From Plasmopara viticola (Eukaryota > Oomycota > Peronosporomycetes > Peronosporales > Peronosporaceae): DNA of 64,000 nucleotides. A model generated the notes under the pieces. It was given only the letters and a program-made list of their open reading frames with translations, was not told the origin of the DNA and ran no database searches. The DNA lies in the NCBI GenBank assembly GCA_001695595.3, contig MBPM02000022.1, positions 620,001-684,000 of the forward strand. Reading direction: 5' to 3'. The position numbers and the translations under genes are program-made. Below are positions 48,432-59,425 of this stretch, in pieces. The first letter of the stretch is position 1; every line of letters starts with the position of its first letter.

Positions 48432-49331
48432 CTACATGACAGTACAATTTGTTTCTTTTGTGCGGTCGACGTCGTCGCCGCATCGCTGGAGCTTTCCGAT
48501 GTAGCATTTCTCCATAATTTTTCTAGCATTCTTCGTGTGAAACTTCATATCGCGTGCACAGTCTGGACCACCAGACTTGCGGAGGATTGAATCCACACCG
48601 CCTGGGTGAGCCGTCACGATTCCCGTGACATCGTACACCTGACCGCTTGACACAAGCCAGCACGAGTCAAGCGAGCAGTGCAATTTAACCTCGCACATGC
48701 AGAGTTTGTGCGTTTTCGAACAGCGCACCTCCTCATCTAAGTCAGTGTCAAAATTACTTGTCGGCGTAGAATTTGACAAATTGCCAGTCTGCTCATTATT
48801 CACACTAGCCATGCCGATTGCGGCTATTGCCGGGCTGCTGCAACGCGAGCGACGACGTACAAGATGGCGTCCATTACCCGAAGTCGCCCTTAACACAGGC
48901 CCACACGCACTGGATACGCACGCAGCCTCCTCGTTACGCAGTTCCGGTCGATACCCGTCGTTATCCTCGTAATCTACAATAATTCTCCTTCCTTGCTTGT
49001 TGTGTGCGACCTGCGAGGCCGCCGCATGGCCGAGCTCTTCCAAATCGAAAGCCTGCACGTTAGTTTTCACCTTGTCGGTTACAACATTGGGTGAAAGCTT
49101 AGACGACTGGGAACAGTTCGTCACCAGATGGTCTTCTTCGACGCTCATGCACTTGGGAAAGCATGTGGCCATCGAGCCCACGGAGGTTTCCTCGCAAATC
49201 GATCTCGTGTCCTTCCATTTAAGCCCTAGTTTCGAATCATAGCATGATGTTTTTACGACGGCCTTGCACGTCGGTATGCACGGCTTCTCGTCTATCTTGC
49301 GAGGAGCTGCTTGCTCCACTGTCATTACCAC
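48432..49331 (-). CDS. cytochrome b5 domain protein with a C-terminal CaaX box
   Basis: A 299-residue single-exon frame. The N-terminal 200 residues are Cys- and Ser-rich, without a known domain, and likely disordered. Residues about 222-282 form a cytochrome b5-type heme-binding domain: SCWLVSSGQVYDVTGIVTAHPGG contains the first heme-ligand His in HPGG, and MKFHTKNARKIMEKCYIGKL contains the second. The expected 'D.W.VI.G.VYDVT' frame is conserved apart from small changes. There is no C-terminal membrane helix as in classic tail-anchored b5. Instead the protein ends NCTVM, a CaaX box (Cys-Thr-Val-Met) of the type favoured by farnesyltransferase. I infer membrane attachment by prenylation and an electron-transfer role. 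Partners are unknown. It converges with ARPC4, with 210 bp between stop codons. Confidence 0.82.
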   Translation of the reverse strand: MVMTVEQAAPRKIDEKPCIPTCKAVVKTSCYDSKLGLKWKDTRSICEETSVGSMATCFPKCMSVEEDHLVTNCSQSSKLSPNVVTDKVKTNVQAFDLEELGHAAASQVAHNKQGRRIIVDYEDNDGYRPELRNEEAACVSSACGPVLRATSGNGRHLVRRRSRCSSPAIAAIGMASVNNEQTGNLSNSTPTSNFDTDLDEEVRCSKTHKLCMCEVKLHCSLDSCWLVSSGQVYDVTGIVTAHPGGVDSILRKSGGPDCARDMKFHTKNARKIMEKCYIGKLQRCGDDVDRTKETNCTVM

Positions 49332-52300
49332 AACATTTAAAATGCTTTCTCCAATTACATATTTTATAAGACATCAAATCGACTTAGTCAATTATTTCGG
49401 AAAGTCTGATACGTAATTAGAAACAACATGCATAGCTTTTACGTGCTAACGTGGGAATTTTTGCTGAGTACAAAGGGCTAATTTACCGAAAGACGCGGAT
49501 CAAGCCAGCGAAAAAGTACTATACTAGTACAAAATGCTAGCAATTTCTACGGGTGTAAAATCTTATTTTAAAATGACCAACAAGCTTCGTAAGTAATTAA
49601 GCACTGACGAAACGGTCGTCACAGCGGCAGCTACAAAATGCATCGGTGGACGCGACAGAAAGATGCCATTACCAGTTTGTATACTAAAACCCAATTCTTA
49701 TACAAATACGGCTTTGATAAACTTCAGTAATTGTATTTTTGATCAATTGCTGGAATGCGCACTAATCATTCATGAAGTGCAAAAAGGATTTTATTTCATT
49801 CAATTTCTAGCCTCAAAGTGATAACGAAAGTGACCGGAAAAAGGCAAGTTCAATAGGGAATTCGGAAGACGGCAAAATGATTGTGCATGGTGCCTTACAA
49901 TCGCGTTTTGACTAGCAAATTGAGAGGACGGCAAGAATTTTGTTTGTGGTATGCAGCAATTCTACTGAGTTTTCATTTAAAATAACATGTACTAGCCCAA
50001 AGTTTGCTTGAATGTCCATTTGTAGTTTTGCTCACATTGTGTTGTCGATCGATCTAAGATGACTAAGTACAACATAAAATATTAGAAAACATTTTCAAAT
50101 AGATGTCGTTGTGGCTATGAAATTGTAAAGTTGTCCAGTAAGGACAACTTTCCGCTGATTGTTTAAGGAAGGGTGTGGAGAAGATTGTGTGCGCAGCATA
50201 TATGCTAAGCGCTGGACTTGTTTCAGCAACCTTTAGCAAGAAATGGATGGTAATGCTTAACATTGGAGCAAATGCTCATTTATAAATCCCAAAAGCCATT
50301 TGCGAAGTTCATTCCACGCGTAATGCAAAGGTATTAGCAAATATTTTTCACTGGAACAGCTTACAAAGCAGCCACGTTCGTTCAGCATTTGTTCGTTTCT
50401 GCTCTCGAAATTTTTGCAGCAGATAGCAGCTGACAATTGACAAGAAATTGGCAAAAAGATATTTATACTATTCCACCCAAAGGTTCTTCGTAATATCAAC
50501 ATGTTTACGCTCACAATATCTTCGCAACAAGTGTGGGGTCACACGGCACCTTGTACAGAAAATACACGCGATATGATATGTAATCTTTCGGTAAATGATA
50601 GTTTAGTTCCCCCGATCCAGAGCGGATATATACGCGAAATAAAACGCAATTCAACGACTACTTTATTTTAGCACAACGTTTACTACTCAGCGTCCTCTCT
50701 ATAAAATTAAAGCAGTGTCTTGATCCAATTCGATTTCTATCGTGATACCTCAGCATGCAAATCGATTTAGATACCAACAGACTTCGTGTCGTACACCAGA
50801 AATCTTCGTTCATCTATGTCTTCTGTAATTAGAAAGTCATCCTCTCCTTATTAAACTTGGATTACTTTTGGATGAAAGCCATCGATTGCTTTGGCTTGTA
50901 CTTAAAAATTTAAGCAGGTCATATTGATAATCAAACGAACAGCAAAGGGGGCCGCCAATCGGTCGCATCATTTACTCGACCGAGCTATTCCACCAAATGA
51001 GCTGCTTCTGCTTCGGCAGGTGCCACTGCCTCAGATTGGTCTCTGCGTCGAGGCCGTGTCGATTGCAAATGCTACACTCGCAATGGCTATGTCCATAATT
51101 GAGGCTGTACCAGTATCGTCCGTACAATATTCGCCTGTTAGAGAGCCGATGAGACAAGGAAGGCTACGTTACTTCCCAATCTACCACATTAGATAATGCA
51201 CACCTAACTTTCCACCCGCTCAGTGATGTTAAGACATTGTCATATTGAAGCGATGAGTACGGCGATTATCCATCTACCTCTTCACTCACTAAGGCTATGG
51301 AGATTTCTTAATTTAACGACGTCGAGGAAGCAACCCCATTATTCAGAAGCTTCTAATGGTATTAGAGTTGTCTTCAGACTTACCGACTATGCAAAAGATT
51401 TTACGAAAAGACTGGGAGCCCGTAATCATCAGGCGCAAAGGCCCGAGATACGACCTTGCTTGTGAGGTCACCAAATGAGAAAAAGCGCAAAGTCAAAGAC
51501 GGCAACACTCGATACATATCGCGGATAAGTCCACTGTTCACGGTCACAAACGTAACGGGCGGACACCTATGGCCCCCATCCTCTACCGAGTTTTACGTAA
51601 GTCGTCAACTTGTGGGAGGTCTACCTACTCTCTGGACAATAGGTCTGGCGACTGGGAGGATAGATCTCAGCCGATGTATGCCATTGCGCGGAGCAGGACG
51701 TTTACCTGCATAACGCACCGCGAATGTTATCAAAAAGCCATTTCTCGCGTAACGTTTTTGAAAGTCACTTCGGTCGGAAGACGTCATTGTTTTATTGCGA
51801 CCATACGGCGGCTATGCGCGTACTTTAAGCATCATATTCAGTCCAGCTAAACATTTTTTGAATAATGTCACCAATACAGTTTAGCTGAAGCGTGTATGTT
51901 GAGTTCGGATAAGCCTATTTTTTGCCCGAGTTTTGACGAAGATCTTTACTTCCATGAGCTTACAGTGCAAATCACCCACTTGCTATGCTGAAGACAGCTC
52001 ACCTCGAATATGTCTTGACCTCGAAATAATGACGAGCCAGGCGCTAGGAGCCTCAACTTTTAGTGTGGGTATGTTGTCAATCGTAGCATACCCCACAAGA
52101 CCACGCCCTGCAAACTAAATACCAGCTGTCTTGAATTGAAGATCGCATCAGCCTCAGCAAGTCGTGACTGATTTGTTCTAACGGCTCTAACAAGCTGTAA
52201 GGAGCGGGATTACTGCATCACTTCAAAAAAGCATCCTGGCACCTTCGTAAGACCGCTGCTTTTCCACGCACTCACGTATGTATGATGCTGACATTAGCGG

Positions 52301-55300
52301 TCAAGGAGCGCTGGAGGAGGCCGTTCCAACCGCAGCATTATGCCTTCGTCATCAAAACGCTTAGTGCCTGCACGACCAAATGTATGCGCTTGATATCGCT
52401 TTCGGGTGGCCCTAGCGGCTTCTTTAAGGCGACCTAGATCCTTGAGGCTCTTGAGGAAGTGATAAACCTTTTTGTCATTCGAGTTATGAGCTTCACAGCC
52501 GATGACTGCCGTATGTAACAGTGCAGCTGTTTGGGCTGCGCTGAAGATTTTATTCTTGTTGATGTGAGCTTTAGGCTTAGCTTGCCGCCTAAAGAGCTAA
52601 AGTCATAAATAGAGACCCTTCGGTCTTACGGCTTATGCGGTGGCTTGTATGGACACTTAAGCTGCGGCATGACCGACGGTGCTCTCCTTGCCAGAAAAGT
52701 CATGTTAAATATTACATTTTGAAGAACTCCTAGGACATATAAGAAATTCGGGGCTCTGAAGATTCAAACACCTCTGATAATGCTTAGCGTAAAAGTCAAA
52801 TGCGTCAACATCATCCAGGAAAGGCCGACGGTGCACACAGACCCATGCTTCTTAGGGACAGTAAAAGTTCGGTAATACAATTTTTCATTTGTATCACAAC
52901 TACCAAGCCTACTCAATATTTTTAGCGGATTTTTTTGTATTCAGCATTGCTTTGACGGACCCATTCCCCTTCCATGCTGGTTTGGAAATACACTTTGCTT
53001 AATGCGGACGGAAAGGACTGCATTCTTGCCCTGCGATTTGAATTTAGTTGACTTTTTGCGACTTTAGATGAATTAATCTATAAGAAGATTAGTTTCACAT
53101 TATAGACCGATACGAAAAAGGCTTTTTTAGGCTCTCCCTCACATATTTCGGAATTTTTTTTTCATGGTTATAAAAGTTCGCAAAGCTGCAGAGTTTTACA
53201 GATCATTTACATTGAAGAGTGAAGATCCTGTACATGTGTAGATTGCACTGTTAATTGCAAAAGCAACCTTAGGAAGTTTTTACTTTCCAACTCCGATACC
53301 TCAGCGCACAATTTGCAATCTGTCTTCAAAAGTAAGGTCGACCCTCACTTTCTAACCATAATTCTGTAAATGGTCTACTTCAAAAATACGTACCATCGGG
53401 CTCAACCGGCACACAAGCACCAATACTCATCAAACTTTGGCAAGCTAAGACTTTAGACGAGGCAGAAGGATATCCAATTGTCCGCTGCGACTGAAACGCT
53501 ATGTAAAGGAGCAGGAAATTGAGCAGTGAGTTTGATCCAACGCCCATCTTCCTACTTGACCGCCTATTTATACATGTAAGGCCACCAACTTGTTGTTGAG
53601 ACCGAAAAAAAACCTTGGCTTAAGTGACCGCAAATTGAAGAATCATGCGTCTGGGGAGATGTTCAGTACTTCGGGTGTACGTCGCTTGCCGTGAATCCGC
53701 AGGTTTCACCTGATGGTGAAGTAAATCGTCTAACACTCGTTGCGATGCGTTAGCAATCACTGTCGAGAGACTATATACTCAGCTTGAGCATCTTCACCCG
53801 CGATGAACTGTCGCATCAACACTCTAAATTGGTATAGACTGGACGCGTCTGGCGTATGCATCCGTCAACAGAGCTTTCGACCTTGCTAATGCGAGCCAAA
53901 TCATTATTTTGTCTGCGAAAAAGCTCGTAGAGAAGCACATCGGGATTATTAGGGCTGTGTCGAACACTAAAGTTATCTGCCGCCAAGAAAGCCATCATGT
54001 TAATTTTTAGAACGAGTGGAGCGTATCTACTAGGTGCCGGACTGTTTGGACCGCGAAAGGTTACAAGATACAGTAGGGTTTCTACCGGGGCGTACTTTAT
54101 GGCAATGGACTTTTAATCACGAACAAGATCGTTCCGCTTCGCAGCCATAAGCTGTTTGGCCATCGCTAATTGCTTCGAAGAAGCGTCCCTTCCCTTGATC
54201 CTGTACTAGCACTGATTAAGACTCGTATACTACCATCTGCCTTACTCCAAGGATTAGTATTAGTGTCAGTCGTTTTGCCAGAACTTAATAAAGCTTTCAA
54301 ATATCTTGTTGTAGATGGACCTTGATTGAGGCTTATTCGTAATGCCTCCTTTGGTGAAAATCCATTGGCGTACTAATTGTAGTCACATGTGGACGAATCA
54401 AGGGCATCCTTAGAGCTTGCCAACTATATGAGTAGTGTGCATTGAAATATCTTCATCAGGCTTTTGTTCTTGCATTGCCAGGTGAGACATAGCCAGCCAG
54501 CGCTGCTTGCGGATTTGGCCTCATCGATTCCGATATCTTGGTGCTACCAAGTGAAGCTCTTTCGCTCTTTTATAGGTTTTTTTTCTCATGTTGTACACTA
54601 GTATAATTCTGAGAGCATCATCTGTGTGCCAAGGCAAATAGACTACATAAGTAGTAGTAATAGTTTTACGCGATTGCGCATGACCTGCTGCTTCTCATAA
54701 GGAGGGCGTGGCCGATGTGGAAGCGACACCTTTTAGTGCTTCTTGACAACCAAGACAAGTGGCGCTTCCATGTGAAATGCGTTGTGTATAGAATGATATT
54801 GACTTTGTGTGAAGTGCTGCGGCTATCAGACTCGAGGGAGCCATTGTACCGTCTTTCAAGAAATGTCTAAGGCCGCTGACATCCGAAAAGTAAGTTAAGC
54901 CAGAAGTTGGGGGTATGGAAGGTAAACGCGGTCGAATTTTACGCTCCAAGTGCTCGTCTTGGCGTCATGGCAAGTCGAGGCGAATGGTTTCCGACCGAAG
55001 AAAATCACTTTGCCGGACTTTTCCGATCTCATGACGAGCTCTTGTGCTAAACAATCAATAATTAAGTGTTGAGGATTACCCTCACATTGAGTGAAACCAA
55101 TCCTTATCTATTGACGACGTCAAAGGATTCTTTTACGGAACAGCCACTTCAACGGTACCTAGCTGTGGGCGAGTATCAAAATTCATTGCCAACTGAGCTA
55201 TTGATTTTGTCCATTACTTCCACTCGTGGAATGTGCCGAAAACTGTTGTTTTTGAATTCGCTCTCTTCATACTGGTGCCGAACAAAAGTGTTCACGTCAA

Positions 55301-55690
55301 TCATCATGGGCTCTCCTGATTTATGGATATAGAATTTTTTTGCACAGCCGGCAAGTTTGGCAAAAGTGGACATCCTTTCGAACAAGACCACCTGATCATG
55401 GCGCCAAGTAAAGCGCTCATCTTTTTGGCGCGCCGTGACAGCTCTCCAGTTGGCCCCTTCCTCGGAGTGTATGGGAGAAGCTGAAATTCAGTAGAGCTAT
55501 TGTGCCAGCGCGACCTGATCGCAAACTTCAGCCCATCATTTTCCCGAAATGACACAATTGATCGTAATCGTTCATAGAAAATTGTAGGTAATCCTTTACC
55601 CAAACGAAAAATAGTAACAAAACACCATATGTAAAACACCCATAAAAAATGTTAAGGGAATGCTGCCACCTCTACTTTTGATCCGTCAAT
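49332..55690. other. long gene-poor region, decayed DNA
   Basis: No gene is supported in about 6.3 kb. Frames reach 60-111 codons and overlap on opposite strands. Minus-strand frames at 55176-55391 and 55304-55639 look slightly protein-like (MVLFERMSTFAKLAGCAKKF) but have no recognised domain and are disrupted. The region is probably a graveyard of old transposons, as in other gene-sparse parts of oomycete genomes. Confidence 0.5.
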
Positions 55691-56680
55691 ATGGTCTTGC
55701 CGTTTCTTGCTCGTACACGCCCCTCGTCACATTGCCTGGCTCGCTGCATGAGCACGTACAAGCCTGATATCGAGGCCGTTAAAAAGCTGCGCACTGAATC
55801 GCAGGCGCCACTCAAGGACGTGCGAAACGCGTTAGTGGCCACAGAAGGCGACTTCCCAGCCGCTTTTGAGTGGCTACGCAAAAAAGGCATTGCTTCGGCC
55901 AGCAAAAAAGCCGGCCGCCACACAGCCGAAGGCCTCGTGTCAATTAGGGTGGCTAAGAGCGGCTTGGTCGCTGCCATGGTGGAAATTAACAGCGAGACTG
56001 ATTTTGTGGCCATGAACGACAAGTTCCAGGCGCTTGCGAGCAAAGTGGCCGACGCGCTGACGAAAGTCCAAACGTCAGAAGTTGTGACTCAACTTTCAGC
56101 TGACCAGCTGGCGCTTGTAAAAGTGGATGACTCTACTGTGTCTGAAAAGGTGCCTGAGCTAGTAGGAATTGTCGGTGAGAACGTCGTGACCACTCGTGCG
56201 GTGCAGTTTAAGCTAAAGGAAGGCACGATCTGCAGCTACCTTCACAATGTAGCCACTCCTGGTCTTGGTCGCGCTGGTGCACTTGTAGCGCTACAGTATC
56301 CGTCCGAAGTTGCAACGGCCGAGCAGGCGGCCGGCGTGAAGGAGCTCGGCCATCGTTTAGCGATGCACATTGTGGCTGCCAAGCCGCAATTTTTATCGCG
56401 CGAGACCGTGCCAGCTGCATTGGTGGATAAGGAACGTGCGTTTCTAGCAGAACAGGCTAAAAACTCGGGCAAAGCTGCGCACGTTGTTGCAAAGATGACT
56501 GAGGGCCGCTTGAGTAAATTTTTTGGCGAGTGCACGTTGCTGGAGCAAGATCACTTTATCGAAGAAGGGAACCCGAAAGTGGGCGTTTTCATTGCAAAGC
56601 AGTCCAAGAAACTGGGCATTGAAGTGTCAGTGGCTGCTTTCGAGCGCTTTGAGATCGGTGACAGCAAAGAGGAGGCGTAA
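55691..56680 (+). CDS. TSFM: mitochondrial translation elongation factor Ts
   Basis: A single-exon protein of 329 residues. The start MVLPFLARTRPSSHCLAR is an Arg-rich, acid-free presequence typical of mitochondrial import, so cleavage before about residue 20 (MSTYKPDI) is likely. The UBA-like N-terminal domain follows (IEAVKKLRTESQAPLKDVRNAL, corresponding to the bacterial 'R..TGAG..DCK.AL' helix), then FEWLRKKGIASASKKAGRHTAEGLV, and the core EF-Ts domain with MVEINSETDFVAMNDKF, the hallmark 'VE.NcETDFVA'. EF-Ts recharges EF-Tu with GTP in mitochondrial translation. The gene converges with the aminopropyltransferase gene; 127 bp separate the two stop codons. Confidence 0.95.
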   Translation: MVLPFLARTRPSSHCLARCMSTYKPDIEAVKKLRTESQAPLKDVRNALVATEGDFPAAFEWLRKKGIASASKKAGRHTAEGLVSIRVAKSGLVAAMVEINSETDFVAMNDKFQALASKVADALTKVQTSEVVTQLSADQLALVKVDDSTVSEKVPELVGIVGENVVTTRAVQFKLKEGTICSYLHNVATPGLGRAGALVALQYPSEVATAEQAAGVKELGHRLAMHIVAAKPQFLSRETVPAALVDKERAFLAEQAKNSGKAAHVVAKMTEGRLSKFFGECTLLEQDHFIEEGNPKVGVFIAKQSKKLGIEVSVAAFERFEIGDSKEEA

Positions 56681-56807
56681 CGGGACTAAACATGAGTTTA
56701 AGGATGGCTGACGCACTTAATAGAGACTTATTAGACACCATATTGCTTGGTAAAAAAATATCAACATCTCATGATTCGGCTGTCTTTATTGTTAAAACAT
56801 GTGCTCT

Positions 56808-57806
56808 TCAAGACATAAACACTGGGTTATCCACCGTAATGACACGAGTCTCGGTCTGTAAAGCCTCACGCACCATCTTGGGCAAACCAAACAGGCCCAT
56901 GTGACTCACGCCGTCGAGAAAATCGAGCGGCTTGCTAATGCGCGACTTTATGAGAGCGTTTGTTACGGCAATGTTACGCTCGCGGATTGCGTTCACAGCA
57001 GCCTCGCCGTCTCCGTCCTCTACGTTAGTAGCCATGTTGAATGCCCACACACAACCAAAAGACGGGATGTCAACGGTGTAAGGCACGACCGTGTTGAAGT
57101 TGGTCTTGAGTGTGCAGTAAATCGAAGAAAAGCACTCATCCCAATTGTACACAGCGCCAGGGCCCGACTGGGTAACTATGTAGCCACCCTTGTTGAGCTT
57201 AGTGTTGGCGTACTTGTAGAACTCCTCTGTGTACAGTACGTAGCCCGGACCAGCTTCGATTGGGTCGGCAATGTCCATGATAATGACGTCGAATGTGCCG
57301 TTGTACCGTGTGAGAAAAGCATGTGCATCAGTGTAGTGCACCTCAAGCCGTGGGTCTTCAAAGGCCCCATCAGCCCATTCAGGCATTTCCTTGCGACACA
57401 TATTGCAAACCATTTCGTCAATGTCGACCATAACGACCTTTTCGACTGACTTGTACTTGAGCACTTCACGGGCCGTTGCGAACTCGCCACCGCCGCCAAT
57501 GTAGACGGTTTTAGGGTTCGAGTGTGCAAGCAAGGCTGGATGGACGAGCGTTTCGTGGTAAATAGCCTCATCGCTCCTGGCTGATTGCGTTTTCCCGTCG
57601 AGCACAAGCGTCTTGCCAAATGAGTGGGTCTCGATAATTTGCATGGTCTGAAACTTGGACTTGGCCTCGAATGAGATGGTCTTAAGTGCTGTCGATAGGT
57701 ACAAGTCTTCCGTCAAGGCTTCCTTATACCAGAACGACTTGGCACATGGCACAAGTTCGGTCTGCATTGTGGCGAGCGCGTCTTTCTTCTCCTCGGCCAT
57801 GGTCAC
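56808..57806 (-). CDS. ACL5: polyamine aminopropyltransferase, thermospermine synthase (ACL5) type
   Basis: A 332-residue single-exon protein of the spermidine synthase fold. It has the N-terminal beta domain (SFWYKEALTEDLYLSTALK, IIETHSFGKTLVLDG, QSARSDEAIYHETLVHPALL), the decarboxylated-SAM-binding loop (KTVYIGGGGEFATAREVLK, residues about 100-118), VVMVDIDEMVC, and the catalytic loop DIADPIEAGPGYVLYTEEFY (Asp near 176). Spermidine synthases normally have GGGDGG in the loop. A Glu at that place and 'xTARE', with the HPALL-x-H-x-NPKTV lead-in, are the marks of ACL5-type thermospermine synthase. I therefore expect aminopropyl transfer to spermidine giving thermospermine, in the cytosol, but substrate choice is not proved by sequence. 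The second ATG (residue 3) is an equally possible start. Its 5' end lies 95 bp from a LINE insertion. Confidence 0.9.
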   Translation of the reverse strand: MTMAEEKKDALATMQTELVPCAKSFWYKEALTEDLYLSTALKTISFEAKSKFQTMQIIETHSFGKTLVLDGKTQSARSDEAIYHETLVHPALLAHSNPKTVYIGGGGEFATAREVLKYKSVEKVVMVDIDEMVCNMCRKEMPEWADGAFEDPRLEVHYTDAHAFLTRYNGTFDVIIMDIADPIEAGPGYVLYTEEFYKYANTKLNKGGYIVTQSGPGAVYNWDECFSSIYCTLKTNFNTVVPYTVDIPSFGCVWAFNMATNVEDGDGEAAVNAIRERNIAVTNALIKSRISKPLDFLDGVSHMGLFGLPKMVREALQTETRVITVDNPVFMS

Positions 57807-57889
57807 TGTGGCTCGAGTGCTTTGATACTAAGGTCGACCAATTTGCAGCCAACCAGTAAGAAGGGTTAGGGTCAAAGATAATTGTACTG

Positions 57890-59025
57890 TTGCACACGTC
57901 AATTTTCGGTAAAGGTTGGGGTGACGCCCTCCTTCTAAGCGCGGGGGCTTAATGCTCGCGCGCTTCGGGCAGGTGCTCTCGGGCATCTGCAGGTCTCTAA
58001 CGAGTCTCACCCTCGACGCGACGGTCTCCAGCACCAGGCCAAACCCCCTTCCACTCCTTTAATGTGAATTCTCTAGGTTCGAAGCGCAAGAAGCACGAAA
58101 CACTCTCCGAAGATCTCCGGCGCTACCGCGTCGATATCCTTGGCCTCCGAGAAACCAAGATTTACGATAGAGGTGAGCACCGCATTGATGACTTCCTTCT
58201 AACCCTAAAAAAAAACGAAGCCAAGACCGAAGTCACCGAAATCCGCCGCCACTGCAACCCGTCGGGCGCCACTCGACACGCCCGATCCCGAGAAGAAACC
58301 TGGCACCACACTAAGAAGCTCGGAACACTCTTCGGCGATATTATAGATCTATCCCGACGCAAGTCCCTGGATACCCTCGCGCTCCACCGCCTCTGGTCCG
58401 TCTGGCTCCGCCCCACGTTCATCTCACCCAAGACACGCATTCGATTGTACAACACCTACGTTCTACCGATTCTGCTGTACAACTGGGCTCTCACCAAGTC
58501 AGAGCTCCACGGCCTCGAGAGTTTCCATCGCCGCCAGCTTCGCTACGCTCTTGGCTATCGCTACCCCCGACCCATTTCGAATGCAAGACTCTACGACCTC
58601 TGTGATGAGCGGCCGCTGAGACTACGACTGACACAAGCTCGCTGGCGCCTGTTTGGCCATGTACTTCGCCGCAATCCCGACATTCCAGCTAACCTCCAGA
58701 TGCGTGCCTACTTCTTCTTCACCGCAGCAAAATGGCGCGGACGTCCCCGCACCATGCTACCCTCGACACTCGACCACAATCTTGTTTCCCGTGGCTCCGG
58801 CTTTCGACCCCGGACAGCACAAGACCTCGAAGTGGTACGTACCCTTGCACAAGACCGAAAGAAATGGAAGACCCATACGACCTCGGTGCTGGATGCACTG
58901 CCCGCCGAACGAGACTCGACGTATGCGGACACCACTCTATGCCGTGGACTAGCCAGACTGAGCCTAGCACGTGCATACCTTGGCAACGCGATAACGTAAT
59001 ACATTACATTACATTGCACACGTCA
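57890..59025 (+). mobile_element. LINE deletion derivative, copy 2 (1112 bp) with 12-bp target duplication
   Basis: The insert 57902-59013 is flanked by identical TTGCACACGTCA copies (57890-57901 and 59014-59025). The first 140 bp are the same GC-rich 5' segment found at 23020, after about 9 bp of unmatched sequence. The 3' end is the same TAATACATTACATTACA tail. A LINE of this type normally has several kilobases of coding sequence. Here the endonuclease start is joined directly to the 3' end of the reverse transcriptase ORF, so the middle has been lost while both ends survive. Confidence 0.9.
58064..58999 (+). CDS. in-frame endonuclease-start / RT-C-terminal fusion ORF of the LINE
   Basis: A 311-codon open frame inside LINE copy 2. 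The start resembles the opening of an apurinic-type endonuclease (YRVDILGLRETKI; the Glu in 'LxETK' is a catalytic position). Within about 60 residues it passes to the C-terminal part of a LINE reverse transcriptase protein: KKLGTLFGDIIDLSRRKSLD, YNTYVLPILLYNWALTKSEL, LRYALGYRYP and WRLFGHVLRR, the usual thumb and post-RT blocks. The RT fingers and palm, including the catalytic FADD-type motif, are absent, so it cannot reverse-transcribe. Nevertheless no stop codon interrupts it. Whether it is translated is unknown. Confidence 0.75.
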   Translation: MNSLGSKRKKHETLSEDLRRYRVDILGLRETKIYDRGEHRIDDFLLTLKKNEAKTEVTEIRRHCNPSGATRHARSREETWHHTKKLGTLFGDIIDLSRRKSLDTLALHRLWSVWLRPTFISPKTRIRLYNTYVLPILLYNWALTKSELHGLESFHRRQLRYALGYRYPRPISNARLYDLCDERPLRLRLTQARWRLFGHVLRRNPDIPANLQMRAYFFFTAAKWRGRPRTMLPSTLDHNLVSRGSGFRPRTAQDLEVVRTLAQDRKKWKTHTTSVLDALPAERDSTYADTTLCRGLARLSLARAYLGNAIT

Positions 59026-59425
59026 GAGAAGCATCGCTTAGTTGTCAAAGTAGACAAGTCCTTTAGGTATAATAAATCCAGATCTAAGTGTACAAGCACA
59101 ACGATTCGGATTATCAAGCAACTCTATGGCATATACGAGTAAAATGAACAAATATCATTCAAACTCAAAAAAGACGGCAATCCCCTAAGTAGATTTCTTT
59201 GGCCAATCCCCTGACTTTTTGACGTTGATACGCAGGGAGACATATACAAAATTATAAATGTAGGTCTTTCATTTCTGTAAAGCATAATATCCTCTTTGTG
59301 GTGTTTGCTGTCAGGCTTTTTTTGTTGAAGGGTGACCAATTTCAAAGATGTTGAGGTAAAAGCACGACAATATAGTGCAGCGTAAAGAGTTGTGCTTTAG
59401 CTATATGATTAATAGAATCCGGAAC
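59026..59425. other. intergenic region between the LINE copy and the HPF1 3' end
   Basis: AT-rich, with no supported gene. It presumably holds the HPF1 3' UTR. Confidence 0.5.

Noticed and set aside
55176..55640. Minus-strand frames with a protein-like look (RFTWRHDQ, then MVLFERMSTF)
   Set aside because: Disrupted and without a recognised domain; possibly a retroelement scrap, but a single short word is not enough.
58708..59019. Opposite-strand frames of about 100 codons over the LINE 3' end, also present at 23183-23371
   Set aside because: They appear in both copies only because the LINE 3' end is shared; the sense frame carries the RT motifs.
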